Of a stretch of DNA of 64,000 nt, positions 9,074 through 18,627 are shown piece after piece. Where the stretch lies: assembly GCA_910584865.1 (NCBI GenBank), contig CAJUCE010000006.1:93181-157180 (forward strand), read 5' to 3'. The notes beneath the pieces were generated by a model. That model ran no database searches. It saw only the letters and a list, made by a program, of their open reading frames with translations, and was not told the origin of the DNA. Numbering within the stretch: the stretch's first letter is position 1; each line of letters opens with the position of its first letter. The DNA comes from an uncultured Acetatifactor sp. GTDB taxonomy: Bacteria; Bacillota; Clostridia; Lachnospirales; Lachnospiraceae. A program made the position numbers and the translations under genes.

Positions 9074-10384
9074 CTAATCTATAATTGCCTTGATAAGGGG
9101 GCGCTTTTCGGGCGGCGCCTGAGTAATCCTGCAGGCCGCCAGATAACGTTTCTGCGCCTCCTGTGCCTTCTTTTCATCATTAGCATGAATCACTGCCAGG
9201 ATATCGCCTTTCCTGACCGCATCGCCGGCCTTTTTGCACAGAACCAATCCCACGGACAGATCGATCCCGCTGTGCAGCGTTTCCCTGCCGCCGCCCAAGA
9301 GCAGCGAGCAGATTCCCACCTCGTCGCATATAATATGATCAATAAAACCGTCTGCAGGAGCCAGAATTGGATGGAGGATTTCCGCTTTAGGCAGCAGCTC
9401 CGTATCATAGACTGCCCTTCTGTCGCCGCCCTGGGCTTCCACAAACACGGCCAGCCTGTTCAGCGCGCTGCCGTCCGCAATGACTCCCTTCAGCATCTGC
9501 CTGGCCTCTTCCGCGCTGTCGGTCTTTCCACCGGCTATCAGCATCAGGCTCCCCAGGGTAAGACATAATTCCATGAAATCTTCCGGCCCCTCTCCCCGCA
9601 GTGTGGCGACAGCTTCTTTTACTTCCAGTGCATTTCCCACCGCAAGCCCCAACGGCTGGTCCATATCGGAGATAACGGCATAGGTTTTGCGTCCTGCATT
9701 CCTGCCGATTTGTACCATTTCCTCCGCCAGCGCTCTTGCATCCGCTTCCGCCTTCATAAAAGCGCCGCTGCCGGTCTTTACGTCCAATACGATGGCATCC
9801 GCTCCCGCCGCCAGCTTTTTGCTCATAATAGAGCTTGCGATCAGGGACATATTGTCCACTGTAGCCGTCACATCCCGAAGGGCATAGAGTTTCTTGTCCG
9901 CAGGGGCCAGATCGGCCGTCTGGCCCATAATCGCTATGCCGATCCGGTTCACATTATCAATAAACCGCTGCCTGGTAAGCGCTGTGGAAAAGCCCGGGAA
10001 ACTTTCAAGCTTGTCGATGGTTCCCCCGGTATGCCCCAATCCCCGGCCACTCATCTTCGCTACGGGAATCCCGCAGGCCGCTACCATGGGAGCCAGAGCC
10101 AGCGAGGTCTTGTCCCCCACGCCTCCCGTGCTGTGCTTGTCCACCTTCACCCCATGGATGGCCGATAAATCCAGCATATCGCCGCTGTGTGCCATGGCCA
10201 TAGTAAGCGAAAGCGTCTCACGCTGCGTCATCTTCCGGAAAAAGATGGCCATCATCAGGGCGGATACCTGATAATCAGGTACCTCCCCCTTTGTATAGCC
10301 CTCTATAAAATATTGTATCTCCTCTTCGGTAAGTTCTGCTCCGTTGCGTTTCTTCATAATGATATCATACATTCTCATGGGCAT
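9074..10384 (-). CDS. pdp: pyrimidine-nucleoside phosphorylase
   Basis: Catalyses phosphorolysis of uridine, thymidine or deoxyuridine to the base and (deoxy)ribose-1-phosphate. The 436 residues contain the phosphate/nucleoside signature KHSTGGVGDKTSLALAPM, then SGRGLGHTGGTIDKLES, and the ribose-side region MSKKLAAGADAIVLDVKTGS. The C-terminal domain has the usual H-rich swivel region. GGAGG sits 7 bases before the ATG and a promoter is visible at 10437-10465. Pdp and DeoA cannot be cleanly separated by eye; clostridial context favours the broad-specificity enzyme. Confidence 0.93.
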   Translation of the reverse strand: MPMRMYDIIMKKRNGAELTEEEIQYFIEGYTKGEVPDYQVSALMMAIFFRKMTQRETLSLTMAMAHSGDMLDLSAIHGVKVDKHSTGGVGDKTSLALAPMVAACGIPVAKMSGRGLGHTGGTIDKLESFPGFSTALTRQRFIDNVNRIGIAIMGQTADLAPADKKLYALRDVTATVDNMSLIASSIMSKKLAAGADAIVLDVKTGSGAFMKAEADARALAEEMVQIGRNAGRKTYAVISDMDQPLGLAVGNALEVKEAVATLRGEGPEDFMELCLTLGSLMLIAGGKTDSAEEARQMLKGVIADGSALNRLAVFVEAQGGDRRAVYDTELLPKAEILHPILAPADGFIDHIICDEVGICSLLLGGGRETLHSGIDLSVGLVLCKKAGDAVRKGDILAVIHANDEKKAQEAQKRYLAACRITQAPPEKRPLIKAIID

Positions 10385-10436
10385 TCCTCCGCATTCCGTC
10401 TCACTTTATGTATCAGCAGGAACCATTATTGACTGT

Positions 10437-10465
10437 ATTATAACCCACAACCATCAGGTACGCAA
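10437..10465 (-). promoter_or_regulatory. sigma-70-type promoter for pdp
   Basis: On the minus strand TTGCGT (10465-10460) is followed by a 17-base spacer and a perfect TATAAT (10442-10437). The predicted start of transcription is near 10430, about 45 bases before the pdp ATG. Confidence 0.75.
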
Positions 10466-10478
10466 CCGGATTTTTCGC

Positions 10479-11807
10479 TCAAGGCAGTACAAAACGCTCA
10501 AGCACCTGGCGCATACACCACTCCTGGTCTATTTCCTCCAGATTCTCCGCAGTGACGATACATTCTGTCCTGTAAATCTGATTTCCTACGATATAATCCA
10601 CTCTTCCGACCGGCATACCGCATACAACAGGTGCGGTCAGCGTGTCTGCCAATGTGTATTCTACTCGTATCTCCTCATCCTCTTTCATCAGCAGCCCCTC
10701 GCTGTCCGGCAGAGAGGACGATTCTTTCTCACCGGGGACATCTCCTTCCGCAATCCGGACGTTCACAAAAGCTTCCGCGCCCAGCCGGTTCGTCTGGCCG
10801 TTTTGTACCAAAACGGCCTTCAGACAGCTTTCGTCAAAAGCCACGCCCGGTTCCGAAAAACTTCTGTAGAAATAATTGTCAATCCCATATTGCATCAGCT
10901 TCCGCGTATCGCTCCATTTATAGGTTTTGTTGTTCGGCCAGCCGCAGGCCAGAAGCGCCACCACAAAAGTCCTTCCGTCCCGTTCCAGCGCACCCACATA
11001 GCAATATCCGGCCTTGTTGGTAAATCCGGTCTTTCCCGTGAGGGCGCCGCTCATCATCTGCAGAAAGGCATTGTGATTGACGCAGGAATAGCTGCGTCCG
11101 TTTGCCGTGAAACTGTATTCTCCCGCCCTGGTGATCCGTAGAAAATCGTCGCGGCAGGGAGATTCCCGGATGCAATATGCCAGAATACGCGCCAGTTCCC
11201 TGGCTGTGGTTCCATGTTCCTTCTGCAAGGTACTGCCTTCCTCCAGAACCAGCGTCTCTGTGGCATCCAATCCGTTGGGGGTGATAAACCAGGTATTTTC
11301 ACAGCCCAGTTCCATCGCCTTTCGGTTCATCAACACCGCAAACGCAGCCACGGCTTTCTTGCTTTCTTCTGCGGTGTATGCCGCCGTGTCTTTTTCGTTC
11401 AGCTCTTCTGTCAGATACGCCTTCCCCACATATTCCGCCAATGCCACCGCCGTATCGTTGTGGGATTCCAGCATCAGAGAATACAGCAGATCCCCCACGG
11501 TATATTGCTCTCCCTTTTGGATGCCCAGCTTTACCTTCGGCATGCTGGCGGCATAGGCAGATACCGTCAGCATATCTTCCATGGACGCATGCTCCAGTAC
11601 CAGGATACAGGTCATGATTTTCGTAGTGCTGGCCATAGCCATAAAGGTATCCTCGTTTTTTCCGTACAGCACTCTTCCGGAATCCGCATCCATCAAAACA
11701 GCCGCCCCCGCGTATAGCTCCAGCTCCTCTCCGTGAACCGGGAGCATTGCTGCCAGAAGCAGAAAAAGGACACAAAAAAAGCCTCCTATTATTTTTTTCA
11801 TCCGCAT
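10479..11807 (-). CDS. D-alanyl-D-alanine carboxypeptidase (PBP5/DacB-like)
   Basis: An exported class A low-molecular-weight penicillin-binding protein that trims the terminal D-Ala from peptidoglycan stem peptides. A signal peptide covers about residues 1-26. The active-site triad is present: SxxK as STTK at 60-63, SHN at 115-117, and KTG in TGKTGFTNKAG. The 442 residues include a C-terminal strand-rich domain after about 300. The gene follows scpB on the same strand, about 185 bases away across a hairpin. A second paralogue, dacF, lies at 14.6 kb. Confidence 0.9.
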   Translation of the reverse strand: MRMKKIIGGFFCVLFLLLAAMLPVHGEELELYAGAAVLMDADSGRVLYGKNEDTFMAMASTTKIMTCILVLEHASMEDMLTVSAYAASMPKVKLGIQKGEQYTVGDLLYSLMLESHNDTAVALAEYVGKAYLTEELNEKDTAAYTAEESKKAVAAFAVLMNRKAMELGCENTWFITPNGLDATETLVLEEGSTLQKEHGTTARELARILAYCIRESPCRDDFLRITRAGEYSFTANGRSYSCVNHNAFLQMMSGALTGKTGFTNKAGYCYVGALERDGRTFVVALLACGWPNNKTYKWSDTRKLMQYGIDNYFYRSFSEPGVAFDESCLKAVLVQNGQTNRLGAEAFVNVRIAEGDVPGEKESSSLPDSEGLLMKEDEEIRVEYTLADTLTAPVVCGMPVGRVDYIVGNQIYRTECIVTAENLEEIDQEWCMRQVLERFVLP

Positions 11808-11906
11808 TTTCCTTCTTTTTGTCTTTCAATGGGATTTTTAATAATATATGAGACTGGTTTTGCATTTTATACTGCACACCGGTTAAATTTACAGTACAAC
11901 CCGACT

Positions 11907-11963
11907 GCAGACCGCCGGCCAGGCGCCTTCCCGGAAGCATTTCCGTAAATCCCGGCGGTCCGC
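11907..11963. other. large hairpin between scpB and the carboxypeptidase gene
   Basis: Arms 11907-11918 and 11952-11963 pair over 12 bases with one wobble, and an inner pair around TTCCGG/CCGGAA extends the structure. No T-run follows on the minus strand, so it is less likely to be a simple terminator and could be an RNA processing or attenuation element. Confidence 0.45.
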
Positions 11964-11992
11964 AATATATGTTTTACGGCAAGTCAATACAG

Positions 11993-12562
11993 TCAGACCT
12001 CCAACTGCAGTGAAACCTCCGCTTCTGCCTGCTGCTTAAACTCTTCCAGCTGAACCGGATTCAGCTCCGGCAGTTCCTCTAAGCTTCTCACGCCGAAGGA
12101 ACGCAGAAACTGTTCCGTGGTGCCGAACAGTAACGGCCTGCCCGGCGCATCCAGCCTTCCGAGCTCCATAATCAGATCGTATTCCAAAAGTTTATTGATG
12201 GCATGGTCACAGTTGACCCCTCTCACCCGTTCCACCTCCACTCTGGTGACCGGCTGCTTGTACGCAATAATGGACAGGGTCTCCAGCACCGTATCCGTCA
12301 AGGTCATCTTGCGGGGCGTCTTGGCGATCTTGATCAGGTATTCGTACATATCTTCCTTTGTGGAAAGCTGTACCGCATTGTCAAACCAGTTCAATGTAAT
12401 TCCCCGGTCTTCCCTTGCATAGCGTTCTTCCATCTGTCTGAGGATATCCTTTGTGGTCTTCACATCTTCTTCCACTACCTCTGCCAGACGGCTGATTTCC
12501 ACCGATTCCCCCATGGTAAACAATATCGCTTCTATGACCGCTTCCGCTCTAATTCTCTTCAT
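11993..12562 (-). CDS. scpB: segregation and condensation protein B
   Basis: ScpB is the winged-helix accessory subunit of the Smc-ScpA-ScpB condensin that organises and segregates the chromosome. The 189 residues show the start KRIRAEAVIEAILFTMGE, the first winged helix, then SIIAYKQPVTRVEVERVRG and LGRLDAPGRPLLFGTTEQFL, all standard family segments. It lies 49 bases downstream of scpA. The length is normal for the family. Confidence 0.95.
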   Translation of the reverse strand: MKRIRAEAVIEAILFTMGESVEISRLAEVVEEDVKTTKDILRQMEERYAREDRGITLNWFDNAVQLSTKEDMYEYLIKIAKTPRKMTLTDTVLETLSIIAYKQPVTRVEVERVRGVNCDHAINKLLEYDLIMELGRLDAPGRPLLFGTTEQFLRSFGVRSLEELPELNPVQLEEFKQQAEAEVSLQLEV

Positions 12563-12611
12563 TCCCCGGCTCCTTATTTACTGCTATCCTGCCATCAAAT
12601 TCCCGTCTGCC

Positions 12612-13355
12612 TCACAGCAGCGACGTGATCATGATATCATCAAAAATAGAATCCTGGCTGATCACGATCTTTCCGGTCTTCATCATCTCCAGGATAATCA
12701 GGAATGTAACGATCACTTCCATTTTTCCTCCCTGTTTCTCCAAAAGATTCCGAAAACTGAAGGATTTGTGTTCTCTGGCATAAGCCTCTACATACAATGT
12801 CTTGACATCCATGTCGATCTCTTCCTTTTCGATATTGCCGTACTGGCTTCGGATCGGATCGATCTTGTCCTCCTGGCGTTTTATAATGGACTTGAAAATT
12901 CCGTGCAGCTTGCTCAGCGTCATATCGCCGATCAATTCCTTATAATCGAGCGGATACTGATACAATGCAACTTCCGGAGGAATGTTTTTGGCTCTGTACA
13001 GATTCTTCGCGGCATCCACCTGACGATCCTTCAGTTCAAGAGACATATATTTGTACATCTTGTACTCCAACAGTTTCTGAACCAATTCCTGTCTGGGATC
13101 CTCTTCTTCCCCTTCCTCGTCCACTTCCTTGGGTAACAGCATGCGGCACTTGATATCGATCAATGTAGCCGCCATCACCAGGAATTCACTCATGATATTC
13201 ATGTCGTCAGTATCCATCTTCCGGATATAATCCAGATATTGTTCCGTGATCTCCACGATGGGAATATCATAAATATCCACTTTATTTTTATCAATCAAAT
13301 GAAGCAGCAGATCCAGCGGACCTTCAAATACTTCCAGTTTTACAGGTATCGCCAT
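12612..13355 (-). CDS. scpA: segregation and condensation protein A
   Basis: ScpA is the kleisin that bridges the Smc heads and binds ScpB. The N-terminal MAIPVKLEVFEGPLDLLLHL is diagnostic, and the C-terminal winged helix ends the 247-residue product. The ATG at 13355 is chosen because GAGG precedes it by 5 bases and the family begins exactly there; an upstream frame to 13424 adds 23 unrelated residues. The scpA-scpB order is the usual one. Confidence 0.95.
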   Translation of the reverse strand: MAIPVKLEVFEGPLDLLLHLIDKNKVDIYDIPIVEITEQYLDYIRKMDTDDMNIMSEFLVMAATLIDIKCRMLLPKEVDEEGEEEDPRQELVQKLLEYKMYKYMSLELKDRQVDAAKNLYRAKNIPPEVALYQYPLDYKELIGDMTLSKLHGIFKSIIKRQEDKIDPIRSQYGNIEKEEIDMDVKTLYVEAYAREHKSFSFRNLLEKQGGKMEVIVTFLIILEMMKTGKIVISQDSIFDDIMITSLL

Positions 13356-13456
13356 GGTATCCTCACATGTGCTTTCTTCCGGTTGTCCAATCGCCCAAGT
13401 TCTTATTTTACCTTTTTTTTCCAATTATTTCAAGGAAGAACATTTGTTCCAGATTA

Positions 13457-14317
13457 TTACTGCGGAGATTGGAAATCGATCACCCACAGTTCCGCCGGAT
13501 TAAAGATCCTCACCGGAATCGTGTGACTTCCCATGCCCCTGCTCAGCACCATGGTCTTTGCGCCTTCCCGAAAGATCCCGCCGTCATATTTCGGGAATAA
13601 ACGCCAGGCAGGCGAGATTACGCCCTTGCCCCAGACAGGAATACGTACCACTCCGCCATGAACATGTCCCGAAAGAGTCAAATCTGCCCCCCATGCGGCA
13701 TATTGGGGAAAATAATCCGGATTATGCGCAAGCAATACCGTAAACAGCTCCTCCGGAGCCTGTCCCAATATTCCGTTCAGATAATCCGGATCCATCTGCG
13801 CAAGCCAAATCCGCTGATAATAATCTTCTCCGATTTCCGCTCCGTATATGGCGATTCCGTATTCCGGCAATATGACATGGCAATTCACCAGCGGTGCAAT
13901 CCCCATCTCTGTGAGGGCATTTTTGTATCGCTCTGCCATATCGCCATACACATCCGGATGCAGCCTGATACGCTGTTCGTGATTTCCGTTGCCATAATAA
14001 ACAGGATAGGATTTTGCCAATTCTCTCAGAAATGCCAAAGCGGGTTCCGGCGATTCTTTCCCTCTGGCCGTCAGCATATCTCCGGCAATCAATACAAAAT
14101 CCGGCTTCTGTTCCCGTATGGCCTCCAGAAGCCTTTCATTGCTGCCGCCATATTGCTTATTGTGCAAATCCGACAAAACCACGGCTCTGCACCGCCTTTT
14201 CATTCTATCGTCCTGTACCGTAAGTTTCCGCACGACAAAACGGTTGCTGTCAAACAGCATCACCCATAGAACGATCACCGCAAGGATTCCAATGACCGTG
14301 ATCAACAAATCTATCAT
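13457..14317 (-). CDS. membrane-anchored metallophosphoesterase
   Basis: A 286-residue calcineurin-like phosphoesterase with an N-terminal membrane anchor (about 3-20). The metal-binding motifs are all present: SDLHN, IAGD, GNGNHE, an isolated His in LLAHNPD, and GHVHGG. The family resembles YkuE/LpxH-type phosphoesterases acting on phospholipids or nucleotides; no substrate can be inferred. It probably faces the cytoplasm or the outer leaflet next to the membrane. It is followed on the same strand by scpA after about 100 bases. Confidence 0.88.
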   Translation of the reverse strand: MIDLLITVIGILAVIVLWVMLFDSNRFVVRKLTVQDDRMKRRCRAVVLSDLHNKQYGGSNERLLEAIREQKPDFVLIAGDMLTARGKESPEPALAFLRELAKSYPVYYGNGNHEQRIRLHPDVYGDMAERYKNALTEMGIAPLVNCHVILPEYGIAIYGAEIGEDYYQRIWLAQMDPDYLNGILGQAPEELFTVLLAHNPDYFPQYAAWGADLTLSGHVHGGVVRIPVWGKGVISPAWRLFPKYDGGIFREGAKTMVLSRGMGSHTIPVRIFNPAELWVIDFQSPQ

Positions 14318-14624
14318 ATATATCCTTTCATTATCCGCTTATTTTCCTGGCAAAATATGCTTTCGGAAGTCGTCTTCTTCATTATTCCGGCTGTCATTGC
14401 CTGTTCAGGTATACCGCTGCATAAACCCGAGCGCAGTGCCCGCCTCTGCACCGGAACAAGGCGAGGACGGAGGCAATGGAAATGCCTGCCGCCAACGACA
14501 CTATCCCGGTGCAGACAGCAAGCGCATTACACAAGGATGAATACACGGGGTACCGGATCCGGCACATTGCTTTTGTCCACCCATGCCCTGACATCCCTGC
14601 GCCGTTTAAAAACAATCTCCAGAA
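14318..14624. other. 307-base gap without a convincing gene
   Basis: A minus-strand frame of 73 codons (14394-14615) starts only with TTG, has no spaced ribosome binding site and contains one possible membrane helix. I see no family resemblance. No clear promoter or terminator was found here. Confidence 0.4.
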
Positions 14625-15782
14625 TCACGGCAGAAAATAACCGAATACCTTCTGCAGATAATCCGTGTACCGCGCCTTCTCCACATCCTCCGCATACAAT
14701 ACCGGCACACTTCCGATCTCCTGACCGTTCAATGAATATACTGCCCGGCCGGCCTCCGCACCCTTTTCCACCGGCGCATCCACCTTCTCGGGGAGCTTCA
14801 GAGTCTTCTCCACCACCGACAAATCGCTGCCTGCAGTATCCAGATAGCGGAATTCTCCCTGATATGCTATCTTGACCTCTTCTGTGATGCCGCCCTCTAC
14901 AGGCAGGGGCGGCAAGCTATCCTGATTTTCATCTATGTAGATATCGCATACACTGAAGCCATATGTCAGTAATGTCTGCGCGTCCCCGAAACGGGTCTTG
15001 TAATCCGGAGCCCCCATCACCACTGCGATCAGGTCAATGCCGTCCTTGGAGGCCGTGGCAGCAAAACAGTATTTTGCCTTCGAAGTAGATCCTGTCTTCA
15101 AACCTGTCGTCCACTGATATTGTTTCAGCAGTTTATTGGTACTGTTCAGGGTAAAAGTGGAAGTTCCCTGTCTTGTCTCATGGGTGATATCCTCCATCCA
15201 GATCTTCGTATAATTGAAAATGTCAGGATGATTTACCGTCAATTCCCGGGACATAATCGCCACATCCCTGGCCGAGGTGTAATGGTTATCAGAATCGCTC
15301 AGCCCACAGCAATCCTCAAAATGGGTATCTGTCATCCCCAGTTCCTGCGCTCTCTCGTTCATCATCGCCACAAATGCCTCTTCGCTGCCCGCTATATGCT
15401 CCGCCACTGCCACGCTGGCATCATTGCCGGAGGATACGGCGATACATTTGATCATGGTATCCAGCGTCTGTGTTTCCCCCTGAGCCAGATAGACCTGGGA
15501 GCCCCCCATGGAACTGGCATGCTCACTGGTGGTCACCTGATCCGTAAGGCTGATCTTCCCTGCGTCGATGGCTTCGAAGGTGAGAAGCAGCGTCATAATC
15601 TTCGTAATACTGGCAGGGCTTCTGCGTTCCGTGGAATTAAGCTCATAGATCACTTCTCCTGTGGAGCTTTCTATCAGAATCACCGACGGAGCAGAAATCG
15701 CCACATTTGCTTTTACGGGTAATCCCTGGAACAGAAAAAACAGCGCCGCAAGGAACACTGCGGAAACCTTTTTCCCAAACAT
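14625..15782 (-). CDS. dacF: D-alanyl-D-alanine carboxypeptidase DacF-like
   Basis: An exported class A carboxypeptidase; DacF acts on spore cortex peptidoglycan crosslinking in Bacillus. The signal peptide spans about residues 1-25. The active-site motifs are SITK at 58-61, SGN in AVSSGNDASVAVAEH, and KTG in TGLKTGSTSKAKYCFAA. The start at 15782 is preferred because the signal peptide begins there; GTG four codons upstream is an alternative and the GGGAG box lies rather far (13 bases). The gene runs after rpsU on the same strand, separated by a terminator. Confidence 0.85.
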   Translation of the reverse strand: MFGKKVSAVFLAALFFLFQGLPVKANVAISAPSVILIESSTGEVIYELNSTERRSPASITKIMTLLLTFEAIDAGKISLTDQVTTSEHASSMGGSQVYLAQGETQTLDTMIKCIAVSSGNDASVAVAEHIAGSEEAFVAMMNERAQELGMTDTHFEDCCGLSDSDNHYTSARDVAIMSRELTVNHPDIFNYTKIWMEDITHETRQGTSTFTLNSTNKLLKQYQWTTGLKTGSTSKAKYCFAATASKDGIDLIAVVMGAPDYKTRFGDAQTLLTYGFSVCDIYIDENQDSLPPLPVEGGITEEVKIAYQGEFRYLDTAGSDLSVVEKTLKLPEKVDAPVEKGAEAGRAVYSLNGQEIGSVPVLYAEDVEKARYTDYLQKVFGYFLP

Positions 15783-15897
15783 AAAAAATACCACACTCCC
15801 TATTCCTTCCCTTTGTCTATAGAATATGAGAATGCGGCCCAATATATACCATGTGCATATGCACAGCAACGCACATGCCCCTAAATTTCCGCATACA

Positions 15898-15927
15898 AAA
15901 TCCCCAGCTATAAAAGCCGGGGATCAG
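15898..15927 (-). terminator. rho-independent terminator of rpsU
   Basis: Directly after the rpsU stop the minus strand reads GATCCCCGGCT, a short loop, then AGCTGGGGATTTTG. It is a strong GC stem followed by a T-rich run. Confidence 0.75.
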
Positions 15928-15931
15928 TCGC

Positions 15932-16108
15932 TTAGTTATATTTACGTTTACGTGCAGCTTCAGACTTCTTTTTCCGTCTTACGCTTGGTTTCTCGTAATG
16001 CTCACGCTTGCGAATCTCCTGCTGGATACCAGCCTTAGCACAGCTTCTTTTAAAACGACGTAAAGCGCTGTCTAATGTTTCGTTTTCTTTTACGATTACG
16101 TTTGACAT
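15932..16108 (-). CDS. rpsU: 30S ribosomal protein S21
   Basis: S21 is a small basic protein of the 30S subunit involved in initiation. The 58 residues start MSNVIVKENETLDSALRRFK and end with the basic RRKKKSEAARKRKYN tail, as in Firmicutes. The start at 16108 has GGGAGG 10 bases upstream; an extended frame to 16144 runs through that site. It has its own promoter (16193-16220) and terminator (15898-15927), so it is monocistronic. Confidence 0.97.
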   Translation of the reverse strand: MSNVIVKENETLDSALRRFKRSCAKAGIQQEIRKREHYEKPSVRRKKKSEAARKRKYN

Positions 16109-16192
16109 GTCCACCCGACCTCCCTTCAGTCCCTCAAGTTTCATGACTGAGTGGGTTATTTATGTACTGCACTTGGCATATACACATTCTTT

Positions 16193-16220
16193 ATTATACC
16201 ACAAAAGTCTTGTACGTCAA
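16193..16220 (-). promoter_or_regulatory. sigma-70-type promoter of rpsU
   Basis: TTGACG (16220-16215), a 16-base spacer and TATAAT (16198-16193) on the minus strand, with a TGG just before the -10 box (extended -10). It lies about 85 bases before the rpsU ATG. Confidence 0.8.
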
Positions 16221-16293
16221 CTGTTTTTTACAGTTTTTAACAATCTTTTTTTAGATTTTTTTGGGGGCTTTTTTGGCTTTCTTCCAGGCCCTT

Positions 16294-17943
16294 TCAAATC
16301 CCTGATTTTTCCAGCGGTCCGATCAGCTTATCATACAGATCCAGCCCAAAACTGGTCAGCTCCGGCGCATGCTGAATCATTTTAAAGGTGCGCTTTCCCT
16401 CTTTTGTGCGTTCCGCACTTAAAAATTCCATGGCGGAATCCTCCGCCGCAAGATATTCCTCATATACCCTTTTGGCAAAAGACAGCAGATGCGTGACTGT
16501 CAGCACTTTTACCCCTGCCTCCGTCAGAGCCTTTGTGATATCGTAGGCAATCACAGAGCCTTCTTTCTCCGTGGTAGAAGCAAATGATTCGTTCAGCAGA
16601 ACCATGGAAGCATCCCCCAATTGATCCACAATCCGGCTCATCCTGCCCAGCTCCTCATCCAGCCGCCCGCTGTTCATGGCACTGTCCTCCCGGCGTGTAA
16701 AATGAGTAAAAAACTTCGGGAAAATCCCGCTTTCATAAGTTTGTGCCGCCACAAACATTCCGCACTGCATCATCACCTGGGCGATACCGATACTCCGCAG
16801 GAAGGTGGATTTGCCGCCCTGATTGGCCCCGGTGACAATGAGCAGCCTCTTCCCTGCAATGTCACAGCTGTTTCCCACAGGATCTCTTTTCTGCTCCAAT
16901 CCCATAACCATCTCCTTCAGCTCCCGGAACCGCAGAGTTTCCTGTTCTCCTGCTTTCGGATAACAGTACCCCATCCGGAATCTGGCCAGATGATGCGCTA
17001 CATTGACAGCCCCCCGGTAGAAAGCCGCCTGAACATGAAGTTGGTTAAAAAAACCGCTGAAGGCATTCACGAAAGGCTCACAGCATGCCACAATATAGCG
17101 AACCGCATTGAACTCCAGCTGCTCCGCCTGGGCTGCCAGCTCCGTTCCCCGCTGGAGATTCACCAGGGTCTTCGACCTCTCGGCGGCAAAATTCTGGGCA
17201 CGGCTGATCAGAGATTCCGGACGGCGGTACTTTTTCGTTTCCGTGGCTACCTCCTCCAGGCGAAAGTCCCCCAGCTTCAGACCGTCCCCCAGGCTGCAGC
17301 CAAGAACGATCCTCGGTTTCTTCACCATCCGGCCCCAAATTCCGTCCTCATGCTCTTTGTCATTGGCATAGAAGGCGATCCCCTTCAGGATATTTTGCAG
17401 ATCCTCTTCTTTTTCGTCGGAAAATTCCCGGTACAGCCGCTCCCGAAAAGCCAAAAGTCCCTCCGCATGCAGCCTGTCTGCGTATTTTGCCAAGATGGCC
17501 TTCAGCTTTGCCAGGCTTATCACAAACAGCTGCAGCACATGAATCTCCATAATCAGCGCTCTGGCACTATTCCGGCTGCCCGCTTTATTTCCCGCCCTTC
17601 TCCCCAGGCGGTCCCAATCCTTCAGCACACTGTCCGCATATTCATACAGTTCACAGATAAAGGATTCCTGCGCCAGACAATCCCGGAGAATCTCCTGACG
17701 GTAGAGGATTTCCGCATCCGTTTCAAGGGGAACCATCATCACCTTTTTCATGATGCTTTCCAGAAAGGCATCCGGCTCTCCCAACGCAATGATCCTGTCT
17801 TTCTCCTCTTCGTCCCTGATTACATCCCGGGAAGCTGCCCAAAACAGGGTATCCAGCCCCAGATCCCGTATTACAGCTCCTTCTTCAAAATAATGTCCCT
17901 CATTTGCCCATTCTTTTTCCTGATATAACAGACACGCCTTCAT
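16294..17943 (-). CDS. MutS-like ATPase (MutS domain V family)
   Basis: A 549-residue protein related to the core and ATPase domains of MutS, lacking the N-terminal mismatch-recognition domain. Walker A is TGANQGGKST near 371-380, followed by FTHFTRREDSAMNSGRLDEEL and a Walker B-like MVLLNESFAST where Asn replaces the usual Asp. These short MutS relatives often come in tandem pairs in clostridia; their role is unknown and need not be mismatch repair. Here the partner upstream is broken. The start overlaps the stop of that partner by 4 bases (ATGA), with the ATG at 17943. Confidence 0.82.
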   Translation of the reverse strand: MKACLLYQEKEWANEGHYFEEGAVIRDLGLDTLFWAASRDVIRDEEEKDRIIALGEPDAFLESIMKKVMMVPLETDAEILYRQEILRDCLAQESFICELYEYADSVLKDWDRLGRRAGNKAGSRNSARALIMEIHVLQLFVISLAKLKAILAKYADRLHAEGLLAFRERLYREFSDEKEEDLQNILKGIAFYANDKEHEDGIWGRMVKKPRIVLGCSLGDGLKLGDFRLEEVATETKKYRRPESLISRAQNFAAERSKTLVNLQRGTELAAQAEQLEFNAVRYIVACCEPFVNAFSGFFNQLHVQAAFYRGAVNVAHHLARFRMGYCYPKAGEQETLRFRELKEMVMGLEQKRDPVGNSCDIAGKRLLIVTGANQGGKSTFLRSIGIAQVMMQCGMFVAAQTYESGIFPKFFTHFTRREDSAMNSGRLDEELGRMSRIVDQLGDASMVLLNESFASTTEKEGSVIAYDITKALTEAGVKVLTVTHLLSFAKRVYEEYLAAEDSAMEFLSAERTKEGKRTFKMIQHAPELTSFGLDLYDKLIGPLEKSGI

Positions 17944-18582
17944 GCCAGCCGCTCCTTTAACTGCTCATATGTCAAGCCATGCTTTCCCACCAGACTGCCG
18001 GCATCCGCCGGTACGTCTTCATTGCTCCGCTCGATCCGGAAGGTACGCCTCCCCTCTCTGTCCAGCACTGCACGCAGTGATACCAGCCTTGTATCTGCTC
18101 CGGCCAGTTCGCTTAAGTGGGTCACGTAAATGCCCCGGCAACACTGATTCAGGAAATAGTCCAGCACCCTTTTTCCCATAATACAGGCATCGTAATTCGC
18201 CGCCGTGGTAAACAGCTCATTGATAACCACAAACAAAAAAGCCTGCCCGTTTATGGAGGCTGCCATGATATTTGCCAGCCTCTCCAATTCTTCCTCCAGC
18301 TTTCCCCGTCCTGTCTCCACGCTTTCTTCTACGCAAAAATGTGTCAAAAACACAGAGAATATCGTACATCCCGCCCCGCCCGATATCCGAGAACACTTCC
18401 CTGCGGTAGTCCTCACAGTCTGCATCGGCCGGAAAATAGTAGTAGTACGAGGAAACTTCCTCTCCCCAGTCCAGGCGGATCCGCTCGATCACCTGATCCA
18501 GGTTCAGATCCCGGAAAAAGGCCGGGCGTGCTTTCTCTTTATAGGGGCTTTCTGCCATGTCCAATATGCTTGTAAATTTCAC
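17940..18582 (-). pseudogene. MutS-like ATPase with large internal deletion
   Basis: A second MutS-like gene keeps its ends but has lost its middle. A GTG start at 18582, with GGAGG 10 bases before it, begins VKFTSILDMAESPYKEK and runs to MYDILCVFDTF near 18340. The continuation HFCVEESVETGRGKLEEEL is in another frame and gives the end of the ATPase domain to 17940. The region expected between them, including the Walker A loop, is missing; by comparison with the intact neighbour about 300 codons are gone. The join lies near 18340-18360. The downstream MutS-like gene is still read by ATGA overlap. Confidence 0.78.
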
Positions 18583-18627
18583 GGCCCTGTTACCTCCCGT
18601 CCGCTTTTTTACTGGAATCAACCCTTC

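Noticed and set aside
14394..14615. 73-codon minus-strand gene after dacF
   Set aside because: TTG start directly after the dacF stop, no spaced ribosome binding site and no recognisable family.
16621..17928. Plus-strand frame of 435 codons opposite the MutS-like gene
   Set aside because: Antisense shadow of a gene with a clear Walker A loop; no ribosome binding site.
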